Assembly: GCA_963699835.1 (NCBI GenBank)
Contig: CAVOVJ010000006.1
Coordinates: forward strand, 248,001-312,000
Reading direction: 5' to 3'
Length of the DNA stretch: 64,000 nucleotides
Origin: BM003 sp963699835
Lineage (GTDB): Bacteria > Pseudomonadota > Gammaproteobacteria > Steroidobacterales > BM003
Shown here: piece by piece, positions 36,667-46,000 of the stretch
Numbering within the stretch: the stretch's first letter is position 1
How the letters are laid out: every line of letters begins with the position of its first letter
Notes under the pieces: model-generated
The model's input: only the letters and a program-made list of their open reading frames with translations
Told to the model about the DNA's origin: nothing
Database searches by the model: none
Translations under genes and position numbers: made by a program

Positions 36667-37497
36667 ATGAAAAAGGTCTTTCCTCTGGTTTTTGCGCTCA
36701 CGGCGCTTTTCTCCGGGCAGCTACTGGCTGACCCGGAAGGCGATCGCGAGGCGTTCGTCAGGTACTTTGAGCAACGTTTCCCCGACGTTGCATTTGAAGA
36801 ATACGCAAACGGTGTTTACGCGCTGGACAAGCCTGCCTATGAGCAATGGATGCAGATCGAGGAATTCCCTCCATACGAACTGGCGATCGAGGAGGGCGAG
36901 CAGTTGTTCAATACGCCGTTTGCCAATGGCAAGGGTTATGCCGATTGCTTCGCCGACGGCGGGATCGGAATTCGCCAGAATTACCCTTATTTCGATAGCG
37001 ATCGCGGAGAGGTCGTTACGCTCGAATATGCGATCAACCTGTGCCGCGAGGCCAACGGAGAGGAACCGCTCAATTACAAGAAAGGCCCGATAGCCTCGAT
37101 CTCCGCCTACATGGCCTCTACGTCGCGTGGCAAACCGTTCGCGATGGACCTGGGCGAGGACCCGCGCGCGCTTGCCGCCTACAACGCCGGCAAGCAGTAC
37201 TACTATTCTAAACGCGGTCAGCTGAATTTCTCGTGTGCCGATTGTCACGTAAAGAACGCTGGCATGCAGATTCGCGCGGATCGTCTGAGCGCAGGGCTGG
37301 GTCACGCGACACATTTCCCGGTCTATCGTTCCAAGTGGGGCGATATGGGTACCTTGCACCGGCGATTCGATGGCTGCAACAAACAGGTGAGAGCGGAGCC
37401 GCGTCCCGCCCAGGGCGAGGATTACCGCAATCTCGAATATTTCCTCTCCTACATGAGCAACGGGATGCAAACCAACGGTCCTGGTGCGCGTAAATAG
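36667..37497 (+). CDS. soxA: SoxA cytochrome c subunit
   Basis: A 276-residue periplasmic cytochrome with a signal peptide (KKVFPLVFALTALFSGQLLA). Only one heme site is visible, CADCH (Cys190, Cys193, His194); the N-terminal domain has a lone cysteine (YADCFADGG) instead of a CxxCH, so this is the monoheme form. The catalytic heme-ligand cysteine, found as a persulfide in other SoxA proteins, is Cys237 in GCNKQVRAEP. With SoxX it forms the thiosulfate-SoxY ligase. An in-frame TTG at 36655 is possible, but ATG 36667 has GGAG 7 bases upstream. Confidence 0.96.
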   Translation: MKKVFPLVFALTALFSGQLLADPEGDREAFVRYFEQRFPDVAFEEYANGVYALDKPAYEQWMQIEEFPPYELAIEEGEQLFNTPFANGKGYADCFADGGIGIRQNYPYFDSDRGEVVTLEYAINLCREANGEEPLNYKKGPIASISAYMASTSRGKPFAMDLGEDPRALAAYNAGKQYYYSKRGQLNFSCADCHVKNAGMQIRADRLSAGLGHATHFPVYRSKWGDMGTLHRRFDGCNKQVRAEPRPAQGEDYRNLEYFLSYMSNGMQTNGPGARK

Positions 37498-37522
37498 CGT
37501 CCGGCCTCAAAGGGGTAAAGAT

Positions 37523-37942
37523 ATGAAGAGGTTTTTTCTGGCTGCAGCCCTGGTCGCCGTCGCGTTGCCCGGTTGCGGGCAACGCGACGAGTCTGACGTG
37601 ATGCGGGAATCCGAGAAAGTCGTTGCCGAGGCGAAACAGGATTACAGCGCGCAACAGGAATCCCCCAGGCAAACGGCGACCGAGGCCGCGCCCGCCGTGT
37701 CGCTGGCCGACGAGTTCGCGGTTGCCTACACCAATGCCGAGGCGACGCTCAGGCAGGCCCGCGAAATGAATTATTCCTGGACCACTACCGCACCTCTGCT
37801 GAAGGCGGCCTCGGAGGCGGCAGAGGCCGGGGACTACGAGAAAGGTATGAGCCTGGTCACGGAGGCGCTGCTGCAGGCCGAACTGGCAGTCGAGCAGGCA
37901 ACGGATCAGGCGACGGCCTGGAAACAGGCAGTAGTCAAGTAG
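37523..37942 (+). CDS. soxK: SoxXA-binding protein SoxK-like lipoprotein
   Basis: A 139-residue helical protein. Signal with lipobox LPGC, a charged linker, and then a repeat-like helical part (AVAYTNAEATLRQAREMNYSW, AASEAAEAGDYEKGMSLVTEA) that resembles SoxXA-binding proteins (SoxK/SAXB), which hold SoxXA together and boost its activity in some bacteria. It sits between soxA and soxB, as expected for that role. The start has AAAGGGGTAAAG upstream. SoxD and this protein both carry lipoboxes. Confidence 0.78.
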   Translation: MKRFFLAAALVAVALPGCGQRDESDVMRESEKVVAEAKQDYSAQQESPRQTATEAAPAVSLADEFAVAYTNAEATLRQAREMNYSWTTTAPLLKAASEAAEAGDYEKGMSLVTEALLQAELAVEQATDQATAWKQAVVK

Positions 37943-38000
37943 CTTTTTGCGCCCGCCCGGTTGGGCGGCCGCAGCTATTCCAACACATCGAGGTTGTCCC

Positions 38001-39770
38001 ATGGACAGGAGAGAATTCCTGCGGCTGCTGGGTATGGCGGCCGCGGCGAGCCCGGCTGCGTCGGCGATCTGGTCGCGTGGTGTGCTGGCCGACGAGAAAA
38101 TGTACGAGGCGGCGCCGTTCGGCAACGCCCGGATCATGCATTTCACCGACTGCCATGCGCAGTTGATGCCGGTGTATTTTCGCGAGCCGAGCGTCAATCT
38201 CGGTTTTGCCGAGGCCTTTGGACGTCCGCCGCACCTGGTCGGCGAAGCGCTGCTCGAATGGTCAGGTGTCGCGCCGAAAACGATGGAAGCGCACGCGCTG
38301 ACGTTTCTCGATTTCGCGGATGCGGCGGAGCGCTACGGCAAGGTCGGCGGTTTTGCCCACCTGATGACGCTGGTGTCGCGACTGCGGCAGGAGAGGGGGG
38401 CGGAAAACTGCCTGTTGCTAGACGGTGGCGACACCTGGCAGGGCTCGGGGACCGCCTACTGGACGCGCGGACGGGATATGGTCGATGCGTGCAATTTGCT
38501 CGGCGTGGATGTGATGACCGGGCACTGGGAGTTTACCTATCGCGAACAGGAGGTTCTCGACAATATCGCGGCGTTCAATGGCACATTTGTCGCGCAAAAC
38601 GTGCGGGTTACCGAGGACGCCTTGTTCGAGGGAGCGGCGGCGTTCGACGAGGACAGCGGGCATGCGTTTGCGCCCTACACGATAAAACAAATGGGCGAGC
38701 GTCGGGTCGCGGTCATCGGTCAGGCCTTTCCCTATACGCCGATTGCGAATCCGGCGCGCTTTATTCCTAACTGGACATTCGGTATCCGCCACGAGGAAGT
38801 ACAGCAACTGGTCGAAGAGATTCGTGACAAGGAAAAGCCGGATGCGGTGGTGCTTTTGTCGCACAACGGTATGGATGTCGATCTGAAACTGGCGTCAGTG
38901 GTAACCGGCCTCGATGTGATTTTTGGCGGGCATACTCACGATGGCGTGCCCAGACCCAGCGTAGTCTCCAATGCGGGTGGCAAGACGCTGGTGACCAACG
39001 CAGGGTCCAACGGCAAGTTCCTCGCGGTCATGGACCTCGATCTCGCGCCAGGCAAGATGCGCGGATACCGCTATCGGCTGTTACCGGTATTTGCGAACCT
39101 GCTGCCGGCCGATCCGAAAATGCAGGCATTGATAGAGAAAATCCGCGCGCCCTATGCAGATCGGCTGAACGAGGAACTGGCGGTCTCGCAATTGCTGCTA
39201 TACCGGCGTGGAAATTTCAACGGCACTTTCGACCAGGTTATCTGCGACGCTTTGCGCGAGGTGGAGGGCGCGGAGATCGCGTTGTCGCCCGGATTCCGCT
39301 GGGGTACGACGGTGCTGCCCGGACAGGCCGTGACGATGGAGCATGTGCTCGATCAGACCGGCATCACCTATCCGGAAACCTATGTCCGGGAGATGACCGG
39401 CGCGGATATCAAGCTGATCCTCGAAGACGTTGCGGACAACCTGTTCAACCCGGACCCGTTTTACCAGCAGGGTGGCGACATGGTACGCGTCGGCGGCATG
39501 GACTATGTGTGTGACCCCACGGCATCCGCCGGTCAGCGCGTGTCCGCGATGACGCTGGACAATGGCAAGGCCGTGGATGCGGGGAAGAGTTATACCGTGT
39601 CGGGATGGGCCACGGTCGGGACCCAGTCTCCGGGGCGACCGATCTGGGATGTCGTCGCCGACTATTTGCGTGACCGCAAGGTTGCCGATATTTCCCGGCT
39701 CAACACGCCAGCGCTCAAAAACGTTGCGTCGAATCCGGGTCTGGCCGATTATGCGGGCAAGTTCGACTAG
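38001..39770 (+). CDS. soxB: SoxB thiosulfohydrolase
   Basis: A 589-residue dinuclear manganese enzyme of the 5'-nucleotidase fold. Tat signal DRREFLRLLGMAAAAS. Metal ligands: HFTDCHAQ, GGDTWQGSG, VVLLSHNGMDVD and FGGHTHDGVPRP. The GSGTAYWTRG and GPAIALSPGFRWG-like stretch (EIALSPGFRWG) are hallmarks of SoxB. It releases sulfate by hydrolysing the terminal sulfonate from SoxY. The in-frame upstream extension lacks a ribosome-binding site, so the start was taken at 38001, where the Tat motif begins. Confidence 0.97.
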   Translation: MDRREFLRLLGMAAAASPAASAIWSRGVLADEKMYEAAPFGNARIMHFTDCHAQLMPVYFREPSVNLGFAEAFGRPPHLVGEALLEWSGVAPKTMEAHALTFLDFADAAERYGKVGGFAHLMTLVSRLRQERGAENCLLLDGGDTWQGSGTAYWTRGRDMVDACNLLGVDVMTGHWEFTYREQEVLDNIAAFNGTFVAQNVRVTEDALFEGAAAFDEDSGHAFAPYTIKQMGERRVAVIGQAFPYTPIANPARFIPNWTFGIRHEEVQQLVEEIRDKEKPDAVVLLSHNGMDVDLKLASVVTGLDVIFGGHTHDGVPRPSVVSNAGGKTLVTNAGSNGKFLAVMDLDLAPGKMRGYRYRLLPVFANLLPADPKMQALIEKIRAPYADRLNEELAVSQLLLYRRGNFNGTFDQVICDALREVEGAEIALSPGFRWGTTVLPGQAVTMEHVLDQTGITYPETYVREMTGADIKLILEDVADNLFNPDPFYQQGGDMVRVGGMDYVCDPTASAGQRVSAMTLDNGKAVDAGKSYTVSGWATVGTQSPGRPIWDVVADYLRDRKVADISRLNTPALKNVASNPGLADYAGKFD

Positions 39771-39801
39771 GCAACTTACTCGTTGCGGGAGTCATCGCCT
39801 G

Positions 39802-40281
39802 ATGCATCATGTTCGCGGAGCGGCTCGCCTGGCGGGGTTCCTGGTTTCGGTCGTTGTGGCTTTCGCGATCACCAGCGTCAATGCGCAGGAGGCGCCGCCG
39901 GAAGGCGATAAACCGTTTGCCGAAGCCGCTATCCTGTTGCAGCTGTCGGATCGCGACAGTGCTAAACAGTCGATGGTGCTGGATGTCGCTAATAATCTGA
40001 TAAAGCACTACGGCGATCCCGAACTGGTAGATATCGAAATCATCGCGTTCGGGCCGGGAGTGGAACTGTACTTTGCCGCTAACGACCCCGCTGTACGCGA
40101 AAGAATTGACAGCCTGCGCGTGAGCGGAGTTCGTTTTGTCGTATGTCAGAACACGCTCGACACCCTGGCGCGGGTACGCGGTCAGCCGCCCGAACTGATC
40201 GACGGGCTGTACTACGTGCAAACCGGCGTTGCGCATATCGTGGAACGCAGCCGCGCGGGGTTCACGCTCGTTCGACCATGA
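39802..40281 (+). CDS. Exported DsrE-like protein in sox cluster
   Basis: A 159-residue protein with a signal peptide (about residues 1-28, cleaved after VNA). The mature domain shows the DsrE/MTH1491 pattern: AEAAILLQLSDRD, VDIEIIAFGPGVELYF, GVRFVVCQNTLDTL with the conserved Cys115, DGLYYVQTGVAHIVERS and AGFTLVRP. It starts 31 bases after soxB, so it belongs to the same transcript. In the periplasm it could carry or shuttle sulfane sulfur to or from the Sox cycle; the other known DsrE-family proteins act in the cytoplasm. Related to the 32.5 kb protein and to the anti-sigma C-terminal domain. Confidence 0.82.
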   Translation: MHHVRGAARLAGFLVSVVVAFAITSVNAQEAPPEGDKPFAEAAILLQLSDRDSAKQSMVLDVANNLIKHYGDPELVDIEIIAFGPGVELYFAANDPAVRERIDSLRVSGVRFVVCQNTLDTLARVRGQPPELIDGLYYVQTGVAHIVERSRAGFTLVRP

Positions 40282-40345
40282 GCCAGCAGGATTTGCCGGG
40301 CTGCTGCGGCGACAGATATCGCGGCGGCCACGTTCGGAGGAATCG

Positions 40346-41116
40346 ATGATCAGCAGAGTTTTGTGTTTGAGTGTACTGGCGTTGCTCGCGGTAGCGTCGG
40401 CCGGCGCCGATTCGGTGCTCGACGCTGCGACGCTGGTGAAGCTGGAGGCCGCGCTGTCCAGCGACATTCGAACAGACAAAGAGAAGGCGCGCGATGCCAA
40501 CCGCAAACCGGTCGAAACTCTGGCATTCTTCGGCCTGCGTGACGATATGCGGGTGCTGGAGCTGTTTCCGGGCGGCGGCTGGTATACCAAATTACTGGGG
40601 CCGGTTCTGCGCGACCGCGGCGAGCTGTACGTGGCGATGCGCACGGAGCGGATCCGTGAAGTCATCGCGGCCGCGCCATCGCTCGATAAAGTCGAGGTGC
40701 TCGACGTCAACCCCGATATGCCGATGACCACCCGGCGCGGAATTTTCGAGTTGGAGGAGATGTCATTCTGGCTCGAGGATCTCGATCTGGTGCTGACCTT
40801 TCGCAATGCGCACAACCTGACGGCGGACGGCCGCCGCAATCTCAATATGGCGGTGTTCGAAGCGTTGAAGCCGGGTGGATTGTATGGGGTTATCGATCAC
40901 ACCCGGCGCCACATGGAAGCGGACAACAACGTCAACGGCCGGCGCGTCGATCCGGTCCGGATGATCCACGAAAGCGAGGCGGCCGGTTTCGAGTTCGTCG
41001 GTTTCTCCGATCTGCATTACCGACCGGCGGATGCACTCGATAAGGAGGTCGGCGATGCCAGCGTCACCGGTCGCACGGATCGGTTTACGCTGTTGTTTCG
41101 CAAACCGGTCAAGTAA
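40346..41116 (+). CDS. Class I SAM-dependent methyltransferase with signal peptide
   Basis: A 256-residue protein starting MISRVLCLSVLALLAVASAGA, a clear export signal, followed by a Rossmann-like methyltransferase fold: motif I VLELFPGGGWYTKLL (SAM-binding GxGG form), then LEDLDLVLTFRNAHN and LKPGGLYGVIDHT. Such exported SAM-type methyltransferase-fold proteins occur in marine gammaproteobacteria but SAM is not known to be supplied to the periplasm, so either the export signal is misleading or the domain has another ligand. It lies 64 bases after the DsrE gene and ends 29 bases from the TetR gene. Start supported by GGAGG before ATG 40346. Confidence 0.8.
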   Translation: MISRVLCLSVLALLAVASAGADSVLDAATLVKLEAALSSDIRTDKEKARDANRKPVETLAFFGLRDDMRVLELFPGGGWYTKLLGPVLRDRGELYVAMRTERIREVIAAAPSLDKVEVLDVNPDMPMTTRRGIFELEEMSFWLEDLDLVLTFRNAHNLTADGRRNLNMAVFEALKPGGLYGVIDHTRRHMEADNNVNGRRVDPVRMIHESEAAGFEFVGFSDLHYRPADALDKEVGDASVTGRTDRFTLLFRKPVK

Positions 41117-41145
41117 TCGGTCCATCGAGGCGGTGGTTCCACCGC

Positions 41146-41781
41146 TTACGGGGACAGTCGGTACAATTCCATGAAGCGGTCGATCATCAGCGGTACGTGA
41201 CGCTCGCGCCACTGTGCGGGCGGCGGCGGACTGAGATTGCAGAGCACCTCCATATGCGGATGACCGCGCAGCAGTGACACCAGGAAACCGGCTGCCTCTT
41301 CCGGATCGTCGATTCGCAGCATCCCGCGGCGTCCGTACTCCGCCATCAACTCGCGTAGCACCGCAAACACGCGTCGAGGACCCTGGTCGAAAAAGGTATC
41401 GGCAATTTCAGGCTGCGCCACGCTCTCGGCGATGACAGTGCGCCACATCGAGACGGCTTCCTCGTCGTAGATCAGATCGACGAAGCGCCGGCCGAGCTCG
41501 ACCAGCTGGGTTCGCAGGTCGCCAGCCGGGTGGCAGACATTGGCATCGAGGAAATATTCCTCGACCTTGCCGGCGATCACCGCGGCGAACAGCTCTTCCT
41601 TGGAGCGGAAATGCGAGTAAACCGTTTGTTTAGAGACGCCGGCCTCCGCCGCGACCGCGTCCATCGAGCTGCGATGCAGTCCCTTGTCGAGAAAGAGCTG
41701 GGCGGCCGCCTGGCGGATGGCGTCGCGTTTCTCCTCGCTCTTGGGCCGGCCGCCGCGTTTTTGCGTCGTCGTGGAATCCAT
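41146..41781 (-). CDS. TetR-family repressor of the RND pump
   Basis: A 211-residue regulator. The N-terminal DNA-binding domain has the classic helix-turn-helix (SSMDAVAAEAGVSKQTVYSHFRSKEELF); the remainder is the ligand-binding domain, in the AcrR/RND-linked group (VIAESVAQPEIADTFF). It is divergent from the pump genes with 88 bases between starts, and a palindrome lies in the pump promoter spacer, so it probably represses the pump and itself, and is relieved by a pump substrate. Confidence 0.92.
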   Translation of the reverse strand: MDSTTTQKRGGRPKSEEKRDAIRQAAAQLFLDKGLHRSSMDAVAAEAGVSKQTVYSHFRSKEELFAAVIAGKVEEYFLDANVCHPAGDLRTQLVELGRRFVDLIYDEEAVSMWRTVIAESVAQPEIADTFFDQGPRRVFAVLRELMAEYGRRGMLRIDDPEEAAGFLVSLLRGHPHMEVLCNLSPPPPAQWRERHVPLMIDRFMELYRLSP

Positions 41782-41804
41782 CTATGAATTTTTTGCGAAA
41801 ACCT

Positions 41805-41833
41805 TTATCAAACTAGACTGTCTAGTCTAGTAT
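41805..41833 (+). promoter_or_regulatory. Sigma-70 promoter of the RND pump operon
   Basis: TTATCA (41805-41810) and TAGTAT (41828-41833) separated by exactly 17 bases, with the operator filling the spacer. The start codon of the first pump gene is 37 bases further on. Binding of a repressor here would block polymerase. Confidence 0.55.
41812..41826. promoter_or_regulatory. Palindromic operator for TetR-type repressor
   Basis: ACTAGACTGTCTAGT: a perfect odd palindrome with 7-base arms around a central T. It lies between the repressor and the pump genes, in the spacer of the pump promoter. Its arms and position are as expected for a TetR-family site; binding is not proven. A further GTCTAG half-site copy follows at once. 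Confidence 0.7.
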
Positions 41834-41869
41834 AAAGTAAATCCGGCACCAATGACGAGGACCGATCCA

Positions 41870-43031
41870 ATGACACTTGCCGCAACACAGGCCAGGGACT
41901 GCCGATGGAGCGGTCCTCGGATCGGGGCCGGGCTCGTTCTCGCGCTGCTGTGGGTGGCTGCCCCGGCTGCGCCTGACGTTCCGGCGCTGACGGTCGCGAC
42001 CGAGACTGCACAGTCGCAGCAGACTTACCAGTCGCGGCGGGTATTCGTCGGCCGGATCGAGGCCCTGCGCCAGAGCGACCTCGGTTTCGAGCTGGGCGGA
42101 CGGCTTGAACGCGTCGCTGTTGACGATGGCGACCGGGTCGAAGCGGGCGCTGTTCTGGCCGTGCTCGATACCGCGCGGCTGGATGCCAGGCGGGCCGAGC
42201 TGACAGCGGCGTTGCAACAGGTGCGCGCGGACCTCGGACTGGCCAGAGCAACGCTGGCAAGGACCGAGGAAGCAGCAGGATTCAACGGTGTATCGGGCCA
42301 GGAACTCGACGAGGCGCGGGAACGTTTCAACGCGTTGGAAGCGGCTGAACGATTCGCAAAATCGCGGGTCGCCACGGTCGAGGTCGACATTGACAAGAGT
42401 ACGCTGCGGGCACCCTACACGGCCGTCGTGATACGCCGCTTCGCCGACGAAGGCCAGGTGCTCGGCGCCGGGCAACCGGTGCTGGGATTGCAGGAGGATG
42501 GTCCGCTCGAGATCAGGGTCGGTGTCACCGGTCGCGGGCTCGACGGCCTGCGCCGCGGGCAGCGGCGCGAGATTGAAGTGGACGGACGGTTGCTGATGAC
42601 CGAAGTACGGGCCGTCTTGCCGGTGCGCGGCGCCGGCACTCGTACCGTCGACGTGATCCTCGGGCTCGACGACGACGACAGCGGCTTGCGTCCGGGCGAT
42701 CTGGTCAACCTCGCGCTGCCGGTGAATGTCGAACAAACCGGATTCTGGGTGCCGATCAGCGCGCTGACCGAGGGCATGCGGGGTCTGTGGGCAGTGTTCG
42801 TGGCGCAACCGCTGGGAGCCGGACTCGCAGGCCGGATCGGAGAGCGCCGGCACTCATCGCCTGGTTCGGCGCACCGTGGAGGTTTTGCACGAAGAGTCCG
42901 ACCGGGTCTTTGTGAAGGGTATGTTGCGCGACGGCGACCGGGTCGTTATCGACGGCACCCAGCGTATCGTCCCCGGCATGGCGGTCCGTCTCGGCGCGCC
43001 CCGCACCGCCGCGAGCGGCGACAGAGGCTAG
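41870..43031 (+). CDS. RND pump periplasmic adaptor (membrane fusion protein), frameshift near C-terminus
   Basis: About 387 residues after repair. Signal region, then beta-barrel/lipoyl halves: GLDELGGRL-type start (SDLGFELGGRLERVAVDDGDRV), a helical hairpin (ALQQVRADLGLARATLARTEEA), and ITRR-type linker IDKSTLRAPYTAVVIRRFADEGQ. The first frame loses its way after VFVAQPL (GGG at 42814-42816); in the next frame the protein continues EPDSQAGSESAGTHRLVRRTVEVL and ends RIVPGMAVRLG at TAG 43029. The unrepaired frame reads on into the pump gene and makes a false fusion. The start at 41870 has ACGAGGA upstream; 41852 is an in-frame alternative. Confidence 0.88.
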
Positions 43032-43033
43032 CA

Positions 43034-46000
43034 GTGTCCGGGCCTGACAAAACCGAGCGGGGTGGCGTGGCGACGGTGTTTGTTCGCAACGGGCACCTCC
43101 TGCTGCTGGCGATAGCCGTGCTCGTGGTCGCGGGTATGTCCGCATTCGGCAATCTGCCTCGCATCGAGGACCCGCGGATGACGTTGCGTAACGGCGTCAT
43201 CGTAACCGCCCTGCCCGGCGCATCAGCGACTCGGGTGGAGGCGCTGGTGACCGAAAAAATCGAAAACCGGCTTGAGGAACTCAGCGAGATAAAGCGGATC
43301 GACTCCACCTCGCGGACCGGGATCTCGTTGATCACTTTCGAACTCCAGGACAGTATCACCGACGACACCAACGAAGCGGCGTTGTCGAAGATCCGTGACA
43401 AGCTCGATGACGTCCAGCGCGACCTCCCGCCCAACGCAAGCAAGCCCGACCTCGATGACAAGCGCGGCGCGGTCGCCTTTTCCCAGATCGTCGCGTTGCA
43501 ATGGGATGGCAACGGTCCGCCGCAGCTCGGGATCCTCAATCGCTATGCCCAGGAACTGGCCGATCGCCTGCGCAATCTGCCCGGCACAGAATGGGTTCAG
43601 TTCTATGGCGAGCCGAGCGAGGAGATTACCGTCACGCTCGAGCCGGCCGAGATGTCGGCGCTCGGCATATCGGCGATTGATATCGCGGCGCGTCTGGCCG
43701 CCGCGGACGTCAAGAATCCGGCCGGCCAGTTGCGTACCTCACAGCGCGACCTGATCCTCGAGGTCGTCGGCGAACTGGACTCCGTGCAGCGGATTGCCGC
43801 GGTGCCGATCGTCGATGACGGCGGTGGACGGGTGGTGAAAATCGGCGATTTGGCCAGCGTCAAGAGACAATGGCGGCAGCCAGCCGACGAAATCGCACTG
43901 GTCAACGGGCACCGCGCGGTGATGATCGGAACGCGCACCGAGAAGACCGTCCGGGTGGACGAGTGGGCCAGGGCTGCCAACGCGCTGGTCGAGGCGTTCG
44001 CGAACGAACTCGATGACGGCGTCTCGGTACAGCTGGTTTTCGACCAGAGCGACTACACGGTGAAACGCCTCGCCGAACTCGGTAACAACCTGCTTGCCGG
44101 CGCCCTGGTAGTGATGCTGGTCGTGCTCGTCGGCATGGGCTGGCGCGCCGCACTGATCGTTGGCGCCGCATTGCCGCTGGCCGCGGCGGCAACCCTGTTT
44201 GGCCTGACTTTTTTTGGCCAGCAGATACACCAGATGACGATCTTCGGGATGATCATTGCGATCGGTCTGCTGATCGACAATGCGATCGTTGTCACCGACG
44301 AGGTGCGTAAACATCTCGCGCTTGGCGAGGAACGCGTGGCGGCGGTCAACGCGGCCGTGCGCCATCTTTTCGTACCGCTTTTTGCATCGACGCTGACGAC
44401 GGTGCTCGGCTTTATGCCGGTATTTCTGTTGAAGGGAAATATCGGCGATTTTATCGGTCCGATCGCGATCAGCGTCGTGCTCGCATTGCTCTCTTCATTC
44501 GTTATCTCGATGACGTTGATTGCGGCGCTTGCCGGGCGCTATGGCAAGCCGGACTCGGGCGGTGAGGTGCTGCCGTGGTGGCACGATGGCCTGATGCTGC
44601 CGCGTGTTGGCGGATACTATCGGCGGATGTTGACCGCCGTGGTTCGCAGACCACTGCGCGCGGTGGCTATGTGCCTCGTGTTGCCGGTGCTGGGGTTCAT
44701 TCTGCTCGGCACGATAGACACCGAGTTCTTCCCCCCCGCGGATCGCGACCAGTTCGAAATCAAGGTCTGGCTGAGCGACGATGCGTCGATCGCCAAGACC
44801 CGCGCGCTGGTCGACGAAGTAGACGCTGTGCTTACCGAGCGCGGTGGCGTCAAGCAGGTCGCCTGGGTCGTGGGCCGCGCGTTTCCGATCGTCTACTACA
44901 ACGCGATCATGCGCGAGGACAACAATCCGGCGCATGCGCATGCGGTCGTTGTTGCCGAGAGCCTGGCCGAAGCGAAACGAATGGTTCCGGACCTGCAATT
45001 GCAGCTTCGCGAGCGCTTTCCCGAGGCGGCGATCGTGGTCCAGTCATTTGGCCAGGGGCCGCCAATCGACTCACCGGTGGGTTTCCGGATTTTCGGACCC
45101 AACCCGGACCGCCTGCGTGCCTATGGTGACGAATTACGCAGGATCATGCATCGGGTCCCGGAGGTCGTGATTACCCAGGCGACGATCTCCGGCGGCGAGC
45201 CCAAGCTGTGGTTTGCCGCGGACGAATATCGCGCGCAGCTGGCGGGTCTCAACCTCGAACAGGTGGCCGGTCAGTTGCAAAGCAGCCTCGAGGGTCAGAT
45301 TGGCGGCTCCGTGCTGGAGGATCTCGAGGAGCTGCCGGTTCGTATCCGCTTCGGCGACAGCGAGCGCAGTTCGCTGGATACCATCGCCACGCTGGGTCTG
45401 ACCTCGGGCCGGGTCGCCGCTGAGAGCCGCTGGATTCCGGCTTCGGCGCTTGGCGAGATCGAGTTGCGGCCGGAGCTTGCGAGTGTGACCCGGCGTAACG
45501 GCGAGCGTGTGAACAACATCCGTGGATACATCCGGACTGGCGCATTGCCGCTCGAGGTCAACAACGCGATCCTGGCTGCCATCGAGGCCGAGAATTTCAA
45601 ACTCGAGCCCGGTTATCGTCTCGAGATTGCCGGCGACAGCGCGGAGCAGCAGGATGCGGTCGGCAAACTGCTCACTTACTTACCGGTGTTGCTCGTTCTG
45701 ATGGTCGCGACACTGGTATTGTCCTTCCGCAGTTTCCTGCTTGCAGGGATTGTCGGCACCGTGGCGCTGCTCTCCATCGGTCACGGGTTTCTGGCACTGA
45801 AAATGTCGGGTTTCAACCTCGGTTTCAACCCGATTCTCGGAACGGCCGGCCTGATCGGGGTCGCGATCAATGGTTCTATAGTCGTGCTTGCGGCGATCCG
45901 TTCGAACGCGGCTGCGCGCGCCGGTAATCTGGAGGCCATCGTCACCGAGACCGTAGCCGCAACCCGGCACATTGTCTCGACCACGCTGACGACGATAGCC

